64,000 bases of DNA from RPQJ01 sp963726665 (GTDB taxonomy: Bacteria; Pseudomonadota; Gammaproteobacteria; Steroidobacterales; Steroidobacteraceae): the NCBI GenBank assembly GCA_963726665.1, contig CAVSDW010000017.1:148917-212916 (forward strand). Direction: 5' to 3'. Of the stretch, positions 49,308-59,008 are shown piece after piece; position 1 is the stretch's first letter, and the number at the start of each line of letters is the position of its first letter. Under the pieces are notes generated by a model that was given only the letters and a program-made list of their open reading frames with translations, made no database searches and was not told where the DNA came from. Position numbers and translations under genes: made by a program.

Positions 49308-49328
49308 GGTCATCTGGAGGCAAGCAAC

Positions 49329-49682
49329 ATGCAAGGCTCGTTCTGCCGGTTCTACGTGCACGAAAACGACCGCCATCACGGGCGCCTCCTGTGGGAGTGG
49401 CTTCTCGAGCAGGCCAATCGCCTCGGCATCCGCGGCGGCTCGGCGTTCAGGGCGATGGCGGGATTCGGTCGCCACCACGTGCTGCACGAGAGCCAGTTTT
49501 TCGAACTCGCCGGCTCGCTCACCGTCGAGGTCGAGTTCATCGTCAGCGAGGACGAAACGCGGCAACTCCTCGAGCTGTTGCGCCGGGAGAAGGTGAAGGC
49601 TTTCTACGCGATCATTCCGGCGCGGTTCGGCACGATCGATCCAGATTCGACCGACACTGCGTCGGCTGGGACCGATGCCTGA
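49329..49682 (+). CDS. DUF190 family protein
   Basis: Small cytoplasmic protein of 117 residues with a PII-like alpha/beta fold (CRFYVHENDRHHGRLLWEWL, GIRGGSAFRAMAGFGRHH, LTVEVEFIVSEDETRQLLEL). DUF190 genes are frequently beside crcB and may modulate or support fluoride export; the mechanism is not established. Overlaps the MFS gene start by 8 nt, so all three genes likely form one operon under the riboswitch. Confidence 0.88.
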   Translation: MQGSFCRFYVHENDRHHGRLLWEWLLEQANRLGIRGGSAFRAMAGFGRHHVLHESQFFELAGSLTVEVEFIVSEDETRQLLELLRREKVKAFYAIIPARFGTIDPDSTDTASAGTDA

Positions 49683-50907
49683 ATCCCCGGCCCCGGCCGC
49701 ACCCCGACTCGATTCCGCCACGCTGCGGGCAATACCAGCGGGAATCTGGGCGCTCGGGTTCGTGTCCATGCTGATGGACGTTTCCTCCGAGATGATCCAC
49801 GCGCTACTGCCGATCTACCTGGTGACGGTGCTCGGCGCCTCGGCGACGACGGTCGGCGCAATCGAGGGCATCGCCGAGGCCACGGCCTCGGTCACCAAGG
49901 TGTTCTCCGGCGCAATCTCGGACTGGATCGGCAAGCGCAAGCTTCTCGCGGCCCTGGGGTACGGACTCGCGGCCGTCACCAAGCCCGTGTTCCCGCTCGC
50001 GCCGACGGTCGGCTGGCTGTTCGCGGCACGCTTCATCGACCGGATCGGCAAGGGCATCCGTGGCGCGCCGCGCGATGCCCTCGTGGCCGACATTGCCCCG
50101 GCCCATCTGCGGGGCGCGAGCTTCGGCCTGAGGCAGTCGCTCGATACGGTCGGCGCGTTCATCGGGCCGCTGCTCGCGATCGCGTTGATGTGGCTGACGG
50201 CGAATCACTTCAGGACGGTGTTCTGGATCGCGGTCGTGCCTGCTTTTCTCTCCCTTGCCCTGATCGTGTTTGCCGTACACGAACCGGAGCGAGCGCCCGC
50301 TCTGCGCAAAGTGAAGTTCCCGCTGCATCGGGACGAACTCGCGCGCCTCCCGCGCACCTACTGGCTCGTCGTCGCCGTCGCCACCGTATTCACGCTGGCG
50401 CGTTTCAGCGAGGCATTCCTGCTGCTGCGCGCCAACCAGGTCGGGCTGCCGGTCATGCTCGTGCCGGCAGTGCTGGTGGTCATGAACATCGTCTATTCGC
50501 TCTCCTCCTATCCCGCCGGCGTGCTGGCCGACGACGGCGGCCGCTACCGCGTGCTGGTCGTGGGCGTCGGATTCCTCGTGCTCGCCGACCTGGTGCTCGC
50601 CTTCGCGCCGGGCATCGGCGGCGTCGCGGTCGGCGTCGCCCTCTGGGGACTTCACATGGGGTTCACTCAAGGGCTGCTCGCGACCCTGGTGGCCGACACC
50701 TCGCCGCCCGAACTCCGCGGCACGGCTTTCGGCCTGTTCAACCTGCTGACCGGCGGCGCCCTGCTGGCCGCAAGCGTCGTCGCCGGCATCCTGTGGGACT
50801 CCATCGGCGCGCACGGCACCTTCGTGAGCGGCGCGGTGCTCGCGACTGTGGCCTTGCTCGGGCTTGTCGCCATCCGACGGCCGATCAGCGTTCACGTGCG
50901 GTCATGA
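49675..50907 (+). CDS. MFS transporter
   Basis: Twelve-helix major facilitator permease of 410 residues, intact. MFS signatures: GAISDWIGKRKLLAALGYGL after helix 2 and FAARFIDRIGKGIRGAPRDA after helix 4. It resembles the group of MFS proteins often annotated as tetracycline-resistance-like or uncharacterised. Substrate not predictable. Its place in the fluoride operon may be incidental or may provide a related export function. Confidence 0.85.
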   Translation: MPESPAPAAPRLDSATLRAIPAGIWALGFVSMLMDVSSEMIHALLPIYLVTVLGASATTVGAIEGIAEATASVTKVFSGAISDWIGKRKLLAALGYGLAAVTKPVFPLAPTVGWLFAARFIDRIGKGIRGAPRDALVADIAPAHLRGASFGLRQSLDTVGAFIGPLLAIALMWLTANHFRTVFWIAVVPAFLSLALIVFAVHEPERAPALRKVKFPLHRDELARLPRTYWLVVAVATVFTLARFSEAFLLLRANQVGLPVMLVPAVLVVMNIVYSLSSYPAGVLADDGGRYRVLVVGVGFLVLADLVLAFAPGIGGVAVGVALWGLHMGFTQGLLATLVADTSPPELRGTAFGLFNLLTGGALLAASVVAGILWDSIGAHGTFVSGAVLATVALLGLVAIRRPISVHVRS

Positions 50908-50961
50908 GCGCCCCTTCGTCCGCGTGACGCTCGCTCAACCTCGACGCGTCCAGTGGTCGGT

Positions 50962-51540
50962 TCAGTACATGCGCCGCAGCAGCAGGTCCGTCGGCACGAA
51001 CACAAATGCGACGAACCCGGCGAACAGGGCCAGCACGTAGGCCCAGGCGGGCCAGCGCGACTGTGCGGCACCAAGTCCATAGGTCCAGTTGATGTTCTTC
51101 TCCGGCGCGCTCACGAGGCGGCTCAGCGGCAACACGACCGCCGCAAGCGCGATCGCGCCCACGAGTCCGACGCCCTGGTCATAGCCGTAGGCGGCCAGCA
51201 GCCACAGCAGCACCAGCGGCAGTGGCACGTGAAAAAGCGACAGTCCGCGCAGCAGCCGCGGCCGCTCGGGCTCGAACATGTAGTCGGTGAGGCCCGTGAT
51301 GCGCCGCCTGAGGACCAGCCGCCCGACGAAGTCCACGTTCCACAGGATCTCGGGGAGCAGCACTGCGACTGCCAGCACGCTCGCGAGCGGCGAACTGCCC
51401 AGCCACATTGCCGGCACGGCGCCGATGAACGCGATGTCGGAAAACCAGAGGAAGTTTCGCCAGCCGTAATTCTTCCACCAGATCGCCATGACGTAGGCGA
51501 CGAACAAGGTGTAGGCGATCATGAACCACAGCGGAATCAT
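50962..51540 (-). CDS. Hypothetical multi-span membrane protein
   Basis: 192 residues with about five or six hydrophobic helices (WFMIAYTLFVAYVMAIWW, FIGAVPAMWLGSSPLASVLA, LPLVLLWLLAAYGYDQG and others). Conserved-looking polar loop FEPERPRLLRGLSLFHVPLP. No recognised family; probably an integral inner-membrane protein of unknown function. Start ATG 51540. Confidence 0.75.
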   Translation of the reverse strand: MIPLWFMIAYTLFVAYVMAIWWKNYGWRNFLWFSDIAFIGAVPAMWLGSSPLASVLAVAVLLPEILWNVDFVGRLVLRRRITGLTDYMFEPERPRLLRGLSLFHVPLPLVLLWLLAAYGYDQGVGLVGAIALAAVVLPLSRLVSAPEKNINWTYGLGAAQSRWPAWAYVLALFAGFVAFVFVPTDLLLRRMY

Positions 51541-51621
51541 GCGGACATCGTAGCCGATCCCGACTCGACGGAGGCGAAGGGCGGCCGGCGCCACCCGCTC
51601 GCCCCGGGTACCGCGGCAGCC

Positions 51622-52662
51622 TCAGGCGTGCAGCTCGACGACGTCCCGGTCTGCGAGCACGTGGTCGCGGCCCACGTGCTGTCCATCAGCCGCGACTGAG
51701 GCCCCCCAGACACGCGCGTATTTCAGCGTCTGGGCCATGTCGCGGTGCACCAGGCGCGCGACGTCTCCGACCGTCTGCTCGCCGTGGCGCAGCGTGAACG
51801 GCCGATCCCGCAGGGCCGGCTTGCCCGGGGCCTTGGTGTAGATCCGCACCAGGCCGAACGAGCGCCACAGCCACTCGCCGATTCCGCCGAGTCCCTGCCC
51901 GCTCTGCGCCGACACGAGCAGCACGGGAAAGTGCGGGGCCTCGAGTTCGGCGAGCGCCTCGAGATCGGTCTCCGGATGCGCGAGCAGGTCCGACTTGTTT
52001 GCGACCAGGAGCGTGGGCAGACGAACGTGGAAGATGTCCCCCTCCTCGGCCTGGGCCGGCGGGACGCCGCGATCCTGCCTGGCAAGCGCAGGCCATTCGG
52101 TGACGAGGCTGACCTTGCGCTCGTCGAGCATCGCCTGCACGGATTCGACGTGCTGCAGGCAGTCCGGATCCGCGAGGTCCACCACCAGCAGGCAGGCGTC
52201 GGCGGACTGCAGCGTGCTGCCGAGCCACGGCAGCGGATGCTCCGCGGAGATCGCCGGAAGATCGATGAACTGGAAGAGCACGTCCTCCCACCTGAACATT
52301 CCCGGCTCCGGGAACTGGGTCGTGTGCGGATACGGGCCGCTCTTCGCACTCGAGCCCGTCAACCGTGAATGCAGCAGCGACTTGCCGCTGTTCGGCGGCC
52401 CGATCAATGCGACCTGCGCGGCCCCTTCCGGCCGCACGACCAGCGCCGGGCCGCCGCGTGCCCCACCCCGCTTCGGGCCCGCGAGTTCCTCGTCGAGTTC
52501 CTTGATGCGCCGCTTGAGATCCGCCTGCAGGTGATCCGTGCCCTTGTGCTTCGGGATCACGCTCAGCATTTCGCGCAGGTGGTCGAGCTTCTCCTGCGGG
52601 TCTCGCGCCTTGCGATACGCGTCGGCCGCGGCCTTGTATTCGGGTGACAGGTTGGCTGGCAT
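51622..52662 (-). CDS. DRG/Obg-like GTPase with C-terminal TGS domain
   Basis: 346 residues. A helical N-terminal region (about 1-80) precedes the GTPase domain with G1 ALIGPPNSGKSLLHSRLTG, G3 FIDLPA and G4 LLVANKSDLL. A C-terminal TGS domain (about 275-346: VRIYTKAPGKPALRDRPFTL, ending DRDVVELHA) is present. In G3 the canonical DxPG reads DLPA. Similar proteins bind ribosomes or RNA; no specific role is assignable. Confidence 0.85.
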   Translation of the reverse strand: MPANLSPEYKAAADAYRKARDPQEKLDHLREMLSVIPKHKGTDHLQADLKRRIKELDEELAGPKRGGARGGPALVVRPEGAAQVALIGPPNSGKSLLHSRLTGSSAKSGPYPHTTQFPEPGMFRWEDVLFQFIDLPAISAEHPLPWLGSTLQSADACLLVVDLADPDCLQHVESVQAMLDERKVSLVTEWPALARQDRGVPPAQAEEGDIFHVRLPTLLVANKSDLLAHPETDLEALAELEAPHFPVLLVSAQSGQGLGGIGEWLWRSFGLVRIYTKAPGKPALRDRPFTLRHGEQTVGDVARLVHRDMAQTLKYARVWGASVAADGQHVGRDHVLADRDVVELHA

Positions 52663-52847
52663 CGAGCCTTTATGGACCGGCACGCGTCGGGAATGCAACG
52701 TGACAAACCCTGTGCCGGACCTGCGACCGGCCGGGCCTGCGCGAACTCGCGCCGGGACGACGATTTCCCCGTATTTTCCGCCGCCTCCGGCGGCGCTATT
52801 AGTGGCCTTGCGCGAGCCCGGCTGGCGGGCCCCGGTGAGGACGGACC

Positions 52848-55610
52848 ATGAGCAACGGCAAGCGAAAGTGGGTGTACGCGTTCGAGGAAGGCAACGGTCG
52901 CGACAAGATGCTGCTCGGCGGCAAGGGCGCGAACCTCTGCGAAATGACGCGCATCGGGCTGAACGTGCCGCCCGGCTTCGTCATCACGACCGAAGCCTGC
53001 CTCGCCTACCTGGCGGACTCGCAGCGACGCCTGCCTGACGGCGTGATGGACGAAGTGCGCGCGAACATGGCGTCGCTGGAGAAGAAAGCCGGCAAGCTGT
53101 TCGGCGGCAGCGACGACCCGCTCCTCGTCTCCGTGCGCTCAGGCTCGGCGATGTCCATGCCCGGCATGATGGACACGATCCTCAACCTCGGCCTGAACCA
53201 GACCACGCTCGCGGCGCTGATCCGCCACACGGGCAACGCGCGCTTCGGCTACGACGCCTGGCGGCGGTTCATCCAGCTCTTCGGCAAGGTGGCGCTCGGC
53301 GTGCCGGATGCGCTCTTCGACGAGCAGTTCGAGGCCGTCAAGTCGCGCGTCGGCGTGAAGCTGGACGTGATGCTCGGGCCGGACGAGTTGCATGAGATCG
53401 GCGACCGCTTCCTGCAGGTGGTGCAGCGGCACGCGGGCCGCCCGTTTCCGTCCGATCCCTATGAGCAGCTGGAAATCGCGATCAAGGCGGTCTTCAACTC
53501 CTGGATGGGCAAGCGTGCGATCGATTACCGCCGCGAGTTCAAGATTACGCCGGAGATGGCGAACGGCACGGCCGTCAACGTCGTCACCATGGTGTTCGGC
53601 AACATGGGCAACGACAGCGCCACCGGGGTCGGCTTCACGCGAAACCCCGCAACCGGCGAGAACCAGCTGTACGGCGAGTACCTCACGAACGCGCAGGGCG
53701 AGGACGTCGTGGCCGGCATCCGCACGCCGAAGCCGATCGGAGAGATGTCGGCCGAAATGCCCGCGATCTACCCCCAGCTCGTGGAGCTTCGCAATCGCCT
53801 GGAGCGTCACTACCGCGAAGTGCAGGACTTCGAGTTCACGATCGAGCGCGGCACGCTCTACTGCCTGCAGACCCGAAACGGCAAGATGAATGCGGCAGCC
53901 ATGGTTCGCACGTCCGTCGAAATGCGCGAAGACGGCCTGCTCTCGGAGGAGGAAGCGATCACCCGCGTCAACCCGGCCCACCTCGAACAGATGCTGTTCC
54001 GGCGCCTGGACCCGAGGCACAAGGGTCACGCGCTGGCGGCCGGATTGCCCGCGTCTCCAGGCGCCGCGAGCGGCCAGGCCGTCTTCGACGCCGACCGCGC
54101 CGAGATCCTCGGCAAGCAGGGCACCAAGGTCATCCTCGTTCGCGAGGAGACCAAACCGGAGGACATCCACGGCTTCTTCGCCTCGCAAGGCATCCTCACC
54201 AGCCGCGGCGGCAAGACCTCGCACGCGGCGGTCGTGGCGCGCGGCATGGGCAAGCCCTGCGTCGCGGGCGCCGAGGGCATCCACGTCGACGTCGCGATGC
54301 GCGTGGCGTTCGTCGGCGACCAGGTGATCAAGGAAGGCGACGTGATCACCATCGACGGCAGCAACGGCCAGGTGTTCCGCGGCGAGGTGCCGACGGTCGA
54401 GGCGGACTTCTCAACGTCGCTGGTCAAGCTGCTCGGATGGGCTGACGCCAGGTCGCGGCTCGGCGTACGCGCGAATGCCGACACCCCGGATGACGCCGAC
54501 CGCGCAGTCCGCTATGGCGCCAAAGGCATCGGGCTCTGCCGCACGGAGCGAATGTTCAACGCGGCCGACCGGCTGCCGATCGTGATCGACATGATCGTAG
54601 CCGAAACGCCCGATCAGCGCCGCGCCGCTCTGGACAGACTCCTTCCGATTCAGCGCGCGGACTTCGCCGGCATCTTCAAGGCGATGGCCCCGCATCCCGT
54701 GACGATTCGCCTGCTCGACCCGCCGATCCACGAGTTCCTGCCGACCGAGCGGCAACTGGAGGAGGACATTGCCCGCCTGCACGACCTGCGCGCGATTGCA
54801 CGCGGCATGGAAGTGCTCGGGGAAGCCGCGCGCACGCCATCGGACCCGACGTTCTCGGCAATGCTTCGCGAGGTTGCCGACACCAGGGCTGTCGACGCAG
54901 TCATTACGCGCAAGGAGGCCGTGCTGCGCAAGGCACGGGCATTGCGCGAAGTGAACCCGATGCTGGGTCATCGCGGCGTGCGGCTCGGGATCACCTACCC
55001 GGAAATCTACACGATGCAGATCCGCGCCGTGCTCGAGGCGGCCGCGGACTGCATCAAGGCCGGCGTCGAGGTGCACCCGGAAATCATGGTGCCGCAGGTC
55101 TGCACGGCGCAGGAACTGAACCTGGTGCGCGACTACATGGACGCCGCGCAGAAGCAGGTCGAGGTGACCTACGGCGTCAAGGTGCCCTGCAAGTTCGGAA
55201 CCATGATCGAAGTGGTGCGGGCGTGCATGCGCGCGGAGAACCTCGCCGAAGTGGCCGAGTTCTTCTCATTCGGCACCAACGACCTGACACAGGCGACGTT
55301 CTCGTTTTCGCGCGAGGACGCCGAGAACAAGTTCCTGCCGATGTACAACGAGCGCGGCATCCTGCAGGACAACCCGTTCGAGGTGCTGGACGTGAAGGGC
55401 GTGGGCCGGCTGATGGCGCTGGCGGTCGAGTGGGGGCGCGCGAGTCGGCCCGGGCTCAAGGTCGGCATCTGCGGCGAGCACGGCGGTCACCCGGCGTCGA
55501 TCCGCTTCTGTAATTCAATCGGACTCGACTACGTGTCCTGCTCGGCGCCCCGTGTGCCGATTGCGCGGCTCGCTGCCGCCCAGGCGGCGATCGCCGGGGC
55601 TGTTGCGTGA
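52848..55610 (+). CDS. ppdK: Pyruvate phosphate dikinase
   Basis: Interconverts pyruvate, ATP and phosphate with phosphoenolpyruvate, AMP and pyrophosphate. 920 residues, a little longer than the usual 870-890. N-terminal nucleotide-binding domain (YAFEEGNGRDKMLLGGKGAN, SVRSGSAMSMPGMMDT), phosphohistidine swivel domain with LTSRGGKTSHAAVVARGMGK (catalytic His), and C-terminal PEP/pyruvate barrel (GLCRTERMFN; GICGEHGGHP near the end). Together with malic enzyme at 59-60.7 kb it gives a route between malate, pyruvate and PEP. Confidence 0.95.
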   Translation: MSNGKRKWVYAFEEGNGRDKMLLGGKGANLCEMTRIGLNVPPGFVITTEACLAYLADSQRRLPDGVMDEVRANMASLEKKAGKLFGGSDDPLLVSVRSGSAMSMPGMMDTILNLGLNQTTLAALIRHTGNARFGYDAWRRFIQLFGKVALGVPDALFDEQFEAVKSRVGVKLDVMLGPDELHEIGDRFLQVVQRHAGRPFPSDPYEQLEIAIKAVFNSWMGKRAIDYRREFKITPEMANGTAVNVVTMVFGNMGNDSATGVGFTRNPATGENQLYGEYLTNAQGEDVVAGIRTPKPIGEMSAEMPAIYPQLVELRNRLERHYREVQDFEFTIERGTLYCLQTRNGKMNAAAMVRTSVEMREDGLLSEEEAITRVNPAHLEQMLFRRLDPRHKGHALAAGLPASPGAASGQAVFDADRAEILGKQGTKVILVREETKPEDIHGFFASQGILTSRGGKTSHAAVVARGMGKPCVAGAEGIHVDVAMRVAFVGDQVIKEGDVITIDGSNGQVFRGEVPTVEADFSTSLVKLLGWADARSRLGVRANADTPDDADRAVRYGAKGIGLCRTERMFNAADRLPIVIDMIVAETPDQRRAALDRLLPIQRADFAGIFKAMAPHPVTIRLLDPPIHEFLPTERQLEEDIARLHDLRAIARGMEVLGEAARTPSDPTFSAMLREVADTRAVDAVITRKEAVLRKARALREVNPMLGHRGVRLGITYPEIYTMQIRAVLEAAADCIKAGVEVHPEIMVPQVCTAQELNLVRDYMDAAQKQVEVTYGVKVPCKFGTMIEVVRACMRAENLAEVAEFFSFGTNDLTQATFSFSREDAENKFLPMYNERGILQDNPFEVLDVKGVGRLMALAVEWGRASRPGLKVGICGEHGGHPASIRFCNSIGLDYVSCSAPRVPIARLAAAQAAIAGAVA

Positions 55611-55670
55611 CCTGAGGTACGTCTCGATCGAAGTCTTGCATTCCGACCACAGGCTGGCCGCCGCGCAGGC

Positions 55671-57084
55671 TCAGCGCGGCAGCACTACGGTGACCCGCAG
55701 GCCACCCCCTGGCCGGTCTTCGAGGACGACGTCGCCGCCGTGCGCCCGCGCGATCGCGCGGGCGATGGTGAGGCCAAGGCCCGTTCCACCGGTGTCGCGG
55801 TTGCGGGACGGATCGAGCCGCGTGAATGGCGCGAACGCTCGCTCGCGGTCTTCGGCGGCGATGCCCGGCCCGCGGTCCTCCACGGTAACGTTCACGCTCG
55901 ACTCGGTCGCGGCCAGGCGGACCTCCGCCGCGCCGGCATACTTGACCGCGTTGTCCACGAGGTTCGCGAGGCAGCGCGCCAGCGCAACCGGCCGGCACAT
56001 ATAGGGCAAGCGCGACGCCGACCAGGGGGTCCACGACGAGCGTCACGTCGGCACGGTCCTCGCAGACGTTGGCCACCAGCGATACGAGGTCCGTGCTCGC
56101 GGTCGCCTCGGTGCTCGCCTCCTCCCGCACGAACGCGAGCGTCGAGTCCACCATGGACTCCATGTCGTCGAGGTCCGACAGCATCCTGCGCCGCTGCTCG
56201 TCGTCCTCGACGAATTCCGCGCGCAGGCGCAGCCGGGTGATCGGCGTCCGCAGATCGTGCGACATCGCCGCCACCATCAGCGTGCGGTCGCGCACGAAGC
56301 GCTGGATGCGCTCCTGCATCAGGTTGAAGGCATGTGCGGCCCGGCGCAGTTCCTGGGGCCCGGTCTCGGAGAGCGGAGCAGCATTCACGTCGCGGCCGAG
56401 ATGCTCCGCAGCCTCGGCGAGCGTCGTGAGCGGGGAGGTAAGTCTCCGTACGGCCCAGATGGACGCGCCGAGGATCGCGAGCGCCGCGAGCATCAACAGC
56501 GGGACGGACCAGGGCGAGCCGACGTCGCGCTCCTCGACCAGCGGCGCCTCGAAATTGAGCCACGTCTGGTCATCGAGCTGCAGCGACACGTGAAGCACGG
56601 ACGCGCGTTCGTGCTCGGCAATGATCTCGTCCACGCTGCGCGCCACGCCCGGCGTCGCGGCCCGGCGCCTGTCCGGTGCCGCCGCCGCTGTGCGCGCGAT
56701 CGCCGGCGGGGCGTCCGCCAGCTCGACGCGCAGTTCGCGCCACGGCACGTCCCACAGCGCCGACTGCACGACCTCTGCGAACAGCTTCGCATGCCAGTCT
56801 GCAGGCGGCGCGTCGGAGATCGCGGGGCGCGCGCTCCAGTGCGCGCGCAGCGTCGGGCCCGCGAGGCTCGAGAGCATCTTCTGGCGCTGCTCGGGCGGCG
56901 AGCCACCGACCAGCCTGACGACGTCCGCGACGCGCTCCGCGATCCGGAAATGCTCGAGCACCGTCGCCGTGCTCGTCCTGGTGCGGTAGTTGACCGCGAG
57001 CGTCACGGCCTGCGCGAGCGCAAGCCCCCCGATCAGCAAGACGATCACCCAGCCGGCGAACGTGTCCGGCAGCAGGCGCCTCAC
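55671..57084 (-). CDS. EnvZ-like sensor histidine kinase (one frameshift)
   Basis: Membrane sensor kinase of about 470 residues. First membrane helix WVIVLLIGGLALAQAVTLAV, a periplasmic region of about 160 residues, second helix LLMLAALAILGASIWAV, HAMP, HisKA with MSHDLRTPITRLRLRAEF (phospho-accepting His) and an ATPase domain with NLVDNAVKYAG and GTGLGLTIARA. The frame shifts once near 56000, before the ATP-binding domain. Start GTG 57084 overlaps the regulator stop. EnvZ/OmpR-type pair. Confidence 0.88.
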
Positions 57085-57798
57085 TTGCGCTCCACGGCCG
57101 GCGTGAACACGTAGCCGCCTCCGCGAACCGTGGCGATGATCTCGGGCGCGCGGGGGTCCACCTCGATCTTGCGTCGCAGCCTGCTCACCTGCACGTCGAT
57201 GCTGCGGTCGAAAGGCGGTCGGAGCGCGGCCGCGGGCGAGGTCAAGCAGCTGGTCGCGGCTCAGTACGCGCTGCGGCCTCTCCGCGAATGCGAGCAGCAG
57301 GTCGAACTCGCCGGTGGACAGGGTCACCATCGCCCCCTCCGGCGACAGGAGGCGACGACGCCCGACATCGAGCGTCCAGCCGGCGAAGGTGAGCGCGCCG
57401 CGCGGCGACTCAACGGCCCGCCCGGGCTCGGACGCGCGGCGCAGCACGGCCCTCATCCTCGCCAGAAGTTCGCGCGGATTGAAGGGCTTCGAAACGTAGT
57501 CGTCGGCGCCCATCTCGAGCCCCACGATGCGGTCCGTCTCGTCGCCTGCCGCAGTCAGCATGATGATCGGGAGATTCCCGGCCGCACGCAGTTCACGGCA
57601 GATCGTGAAGCCGTTCTTGCCCGGCAGCATCGCGTCGAGCACGACCAGGTCGATCGCGGAATCCTGCATCACCTTCTGCATCTCGCGCTCGTCGCGCGCG
57701 ACGGAGACCCGCAGGCCGTTGCGCTCGAGGAAGCGCGACAGCAGGTCGCGGATTTCGCGATCGTCGTCGACGATGAGGATGTGGGGAGAGGATTCCAC
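57081..57798 (-). CDS. OmpR-family response regulator (one frameshift)
   Basis: About 238 residues: receiver domain with LIVDDDREIRDLLSRFL (acidic pocket), VVLDAMLPGKNGFTI (phospho-acceptor Asp) and ADDYVSKPFNPREL (Lys), then an OmpR/PhoB winged helix ending ATVRGGGYVFTPAVERK. One base must be skipped near 57220. It heads the two-gene operon with the EnvZ-like kinase. It may control envelope or osmotic genes; targets are unknown. Confidence 0.9.
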
Positions 57799-58018
57799 CG
57801 TTAGCCGCCGTTACGGACCACTGCCGGGAGAAACATAGCGGGCCGGAGCGTGTCCGCGCGATAAGTTTGTAACGGAATGTTACAGGCTGGCCTGGCGAAA
57901 CGGGGCGTAACCGTAGGGGCCTGCGCCAGAAACACTCCGCTTACACAGGTGCGGTGTCATGACAGCCGTCCGGAGGAACCCGGATCGAACAGTCCCCACA
58001 GCCACAAGGAGCTCTACC

Positions 58019-58306
58019 ATGACCATCCGCAAGATCATCACCGCCGTTTCCGCCGCAGTCATCCTCGCCCCGGCCGCTTTCGGTGCCACGACGCCCGCCC
58101 CGGCCGCCACCCCGGCGGCGCAGTGCGAATCGCTGCAGAAGCAGTACCAGACGGCAGCCGACTGCGAACTCGACGAACCCGAACGCCGCCAAGGCCAAGA
58201 AGACTGGCTCCGAGGCGGCGAGAAGCTCTGCAAGGAAGGCAAGCCCGCCGACGGCGTGAAGAAGCTCGAGCACGCGCTCAAGGAACTGGGCGTCAAGGCG
58301 CAGTAA
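58019..58306 (+). CDS. Small exported hypothetical protein
   Basis: 95 residues. Signal peptide (ITAVSAAVILAPAAFG), an Ala/Pro linker and a C-terminal helix (KEGKPADGVKKLEHALKELG). The middle segment (58160-58225) reads poorly in this frame (CELDEPERRQGQEDW) but reads NSTNPNAAKAKKTGSEA in another frame, which suits the helical flanks, so two compensating one-base shifts are likely. No function is assignable. A strong stem-loop terminator follows. Confidence 0.65.
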   Translation: MTIRKIITAVSAAVILAPAAFGATTPAPAATPAAQCESLQKQYQTAADCELDEPERRQGQEDWLRGGEKLCKEGKPADGVKKLEHALKELGVKAQ

Positions 58307-58328
58307 CCCCCCGCCGCACGACCCGGAC

Positions 58329-58356
58329 CGGGGCCGGCTCCCATGAGCCGGCCCCG
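58329..58356 (+). terminator. Bidirectional terminator
   Basis: Perfect 12-bp GC-rich stem (58329-58340 with 58345-58356) and CCAT loop, followed by TTTCGTT on the plus strand. It lies between the convergent small exported gene and the YhhN gene. Confidence 0.8.
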
Positions 58357-58362
58357 TTTCGT

Positions 58363-59008
58363 TCAGGACACCAGCGCCGGCGTGGCAGCGATCAGCAGCT
58401 GGGCGCCGTAGTAGAGCGGCAACCCCCAGGCGCGGTTCATGAACTCGTGTCGCACGAAGCGGTCCCGCGCCACCGAGACGTCGGACGCCGTGAAGGCCAG
58501 CGCTCCCGCCGCGACCTGCCAGGGCCCGCCTGCCGTCGTCACGGCGCACGCGAGCGCGGACATCAGCGCCGATCACGACCATGTAGGCCCTGACCGGCAC
58601 CACCATGTCCGATGGCACGTAACGCCGGAGCCAGCGCATCACCAGGTAGATGAACACCGCCAGCGACGCACCCGCTGCGAGGAGACCGACGGTGGACAGC
58701 GGCCGGGTCATGAAGGCCGCGCTGAATGCGACGTGGCCCAACAGGAATGCGAACAGCCCGGCGCGGAAAACGCCGGGCCGGCCGAGCGGGATGAGCAGCA
58801 GGTCGCCGAGCATGCAGAGCAAGAGCCCGGCGAGCACGAACTGGCCGTAGGTCGAATCGAGCGCTCCGGACTCGAGCCCGAGCCAGACGAACGCCGCCGA
58901 TGCGACCGGCTTGGTCAGCCACAGTCCGTTGCGCGACCCACGGCGCTCCGCAACGAGAAGCCCGGCCACGGCTACGACACACAGCGCGATGGGACCCATG
59001 ACAGTCAT
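58363..59008 (-). CDS. YhhN/TMEM86 family membrane protein (lysoplasmalogenase-like; one frameshift)
   Basis: Integral membrane protein of about 214 residues with seven or eight helices. Family-like segments: WLTKPVASAAFVWLGL, LAGLLLCMLGDLLLI (with the conserved acidic GD), LLGHVAFSAAF and ASDVSVARDRFV near the C-terminus. The frame shifts once near 58560. The start ATG 59008 overlaps the malic enzyme stop (ATGA). Animal TMEM86 members hydrolyse lysoplasmalogen; the bacterial role is not established. Confidence 0.82.
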
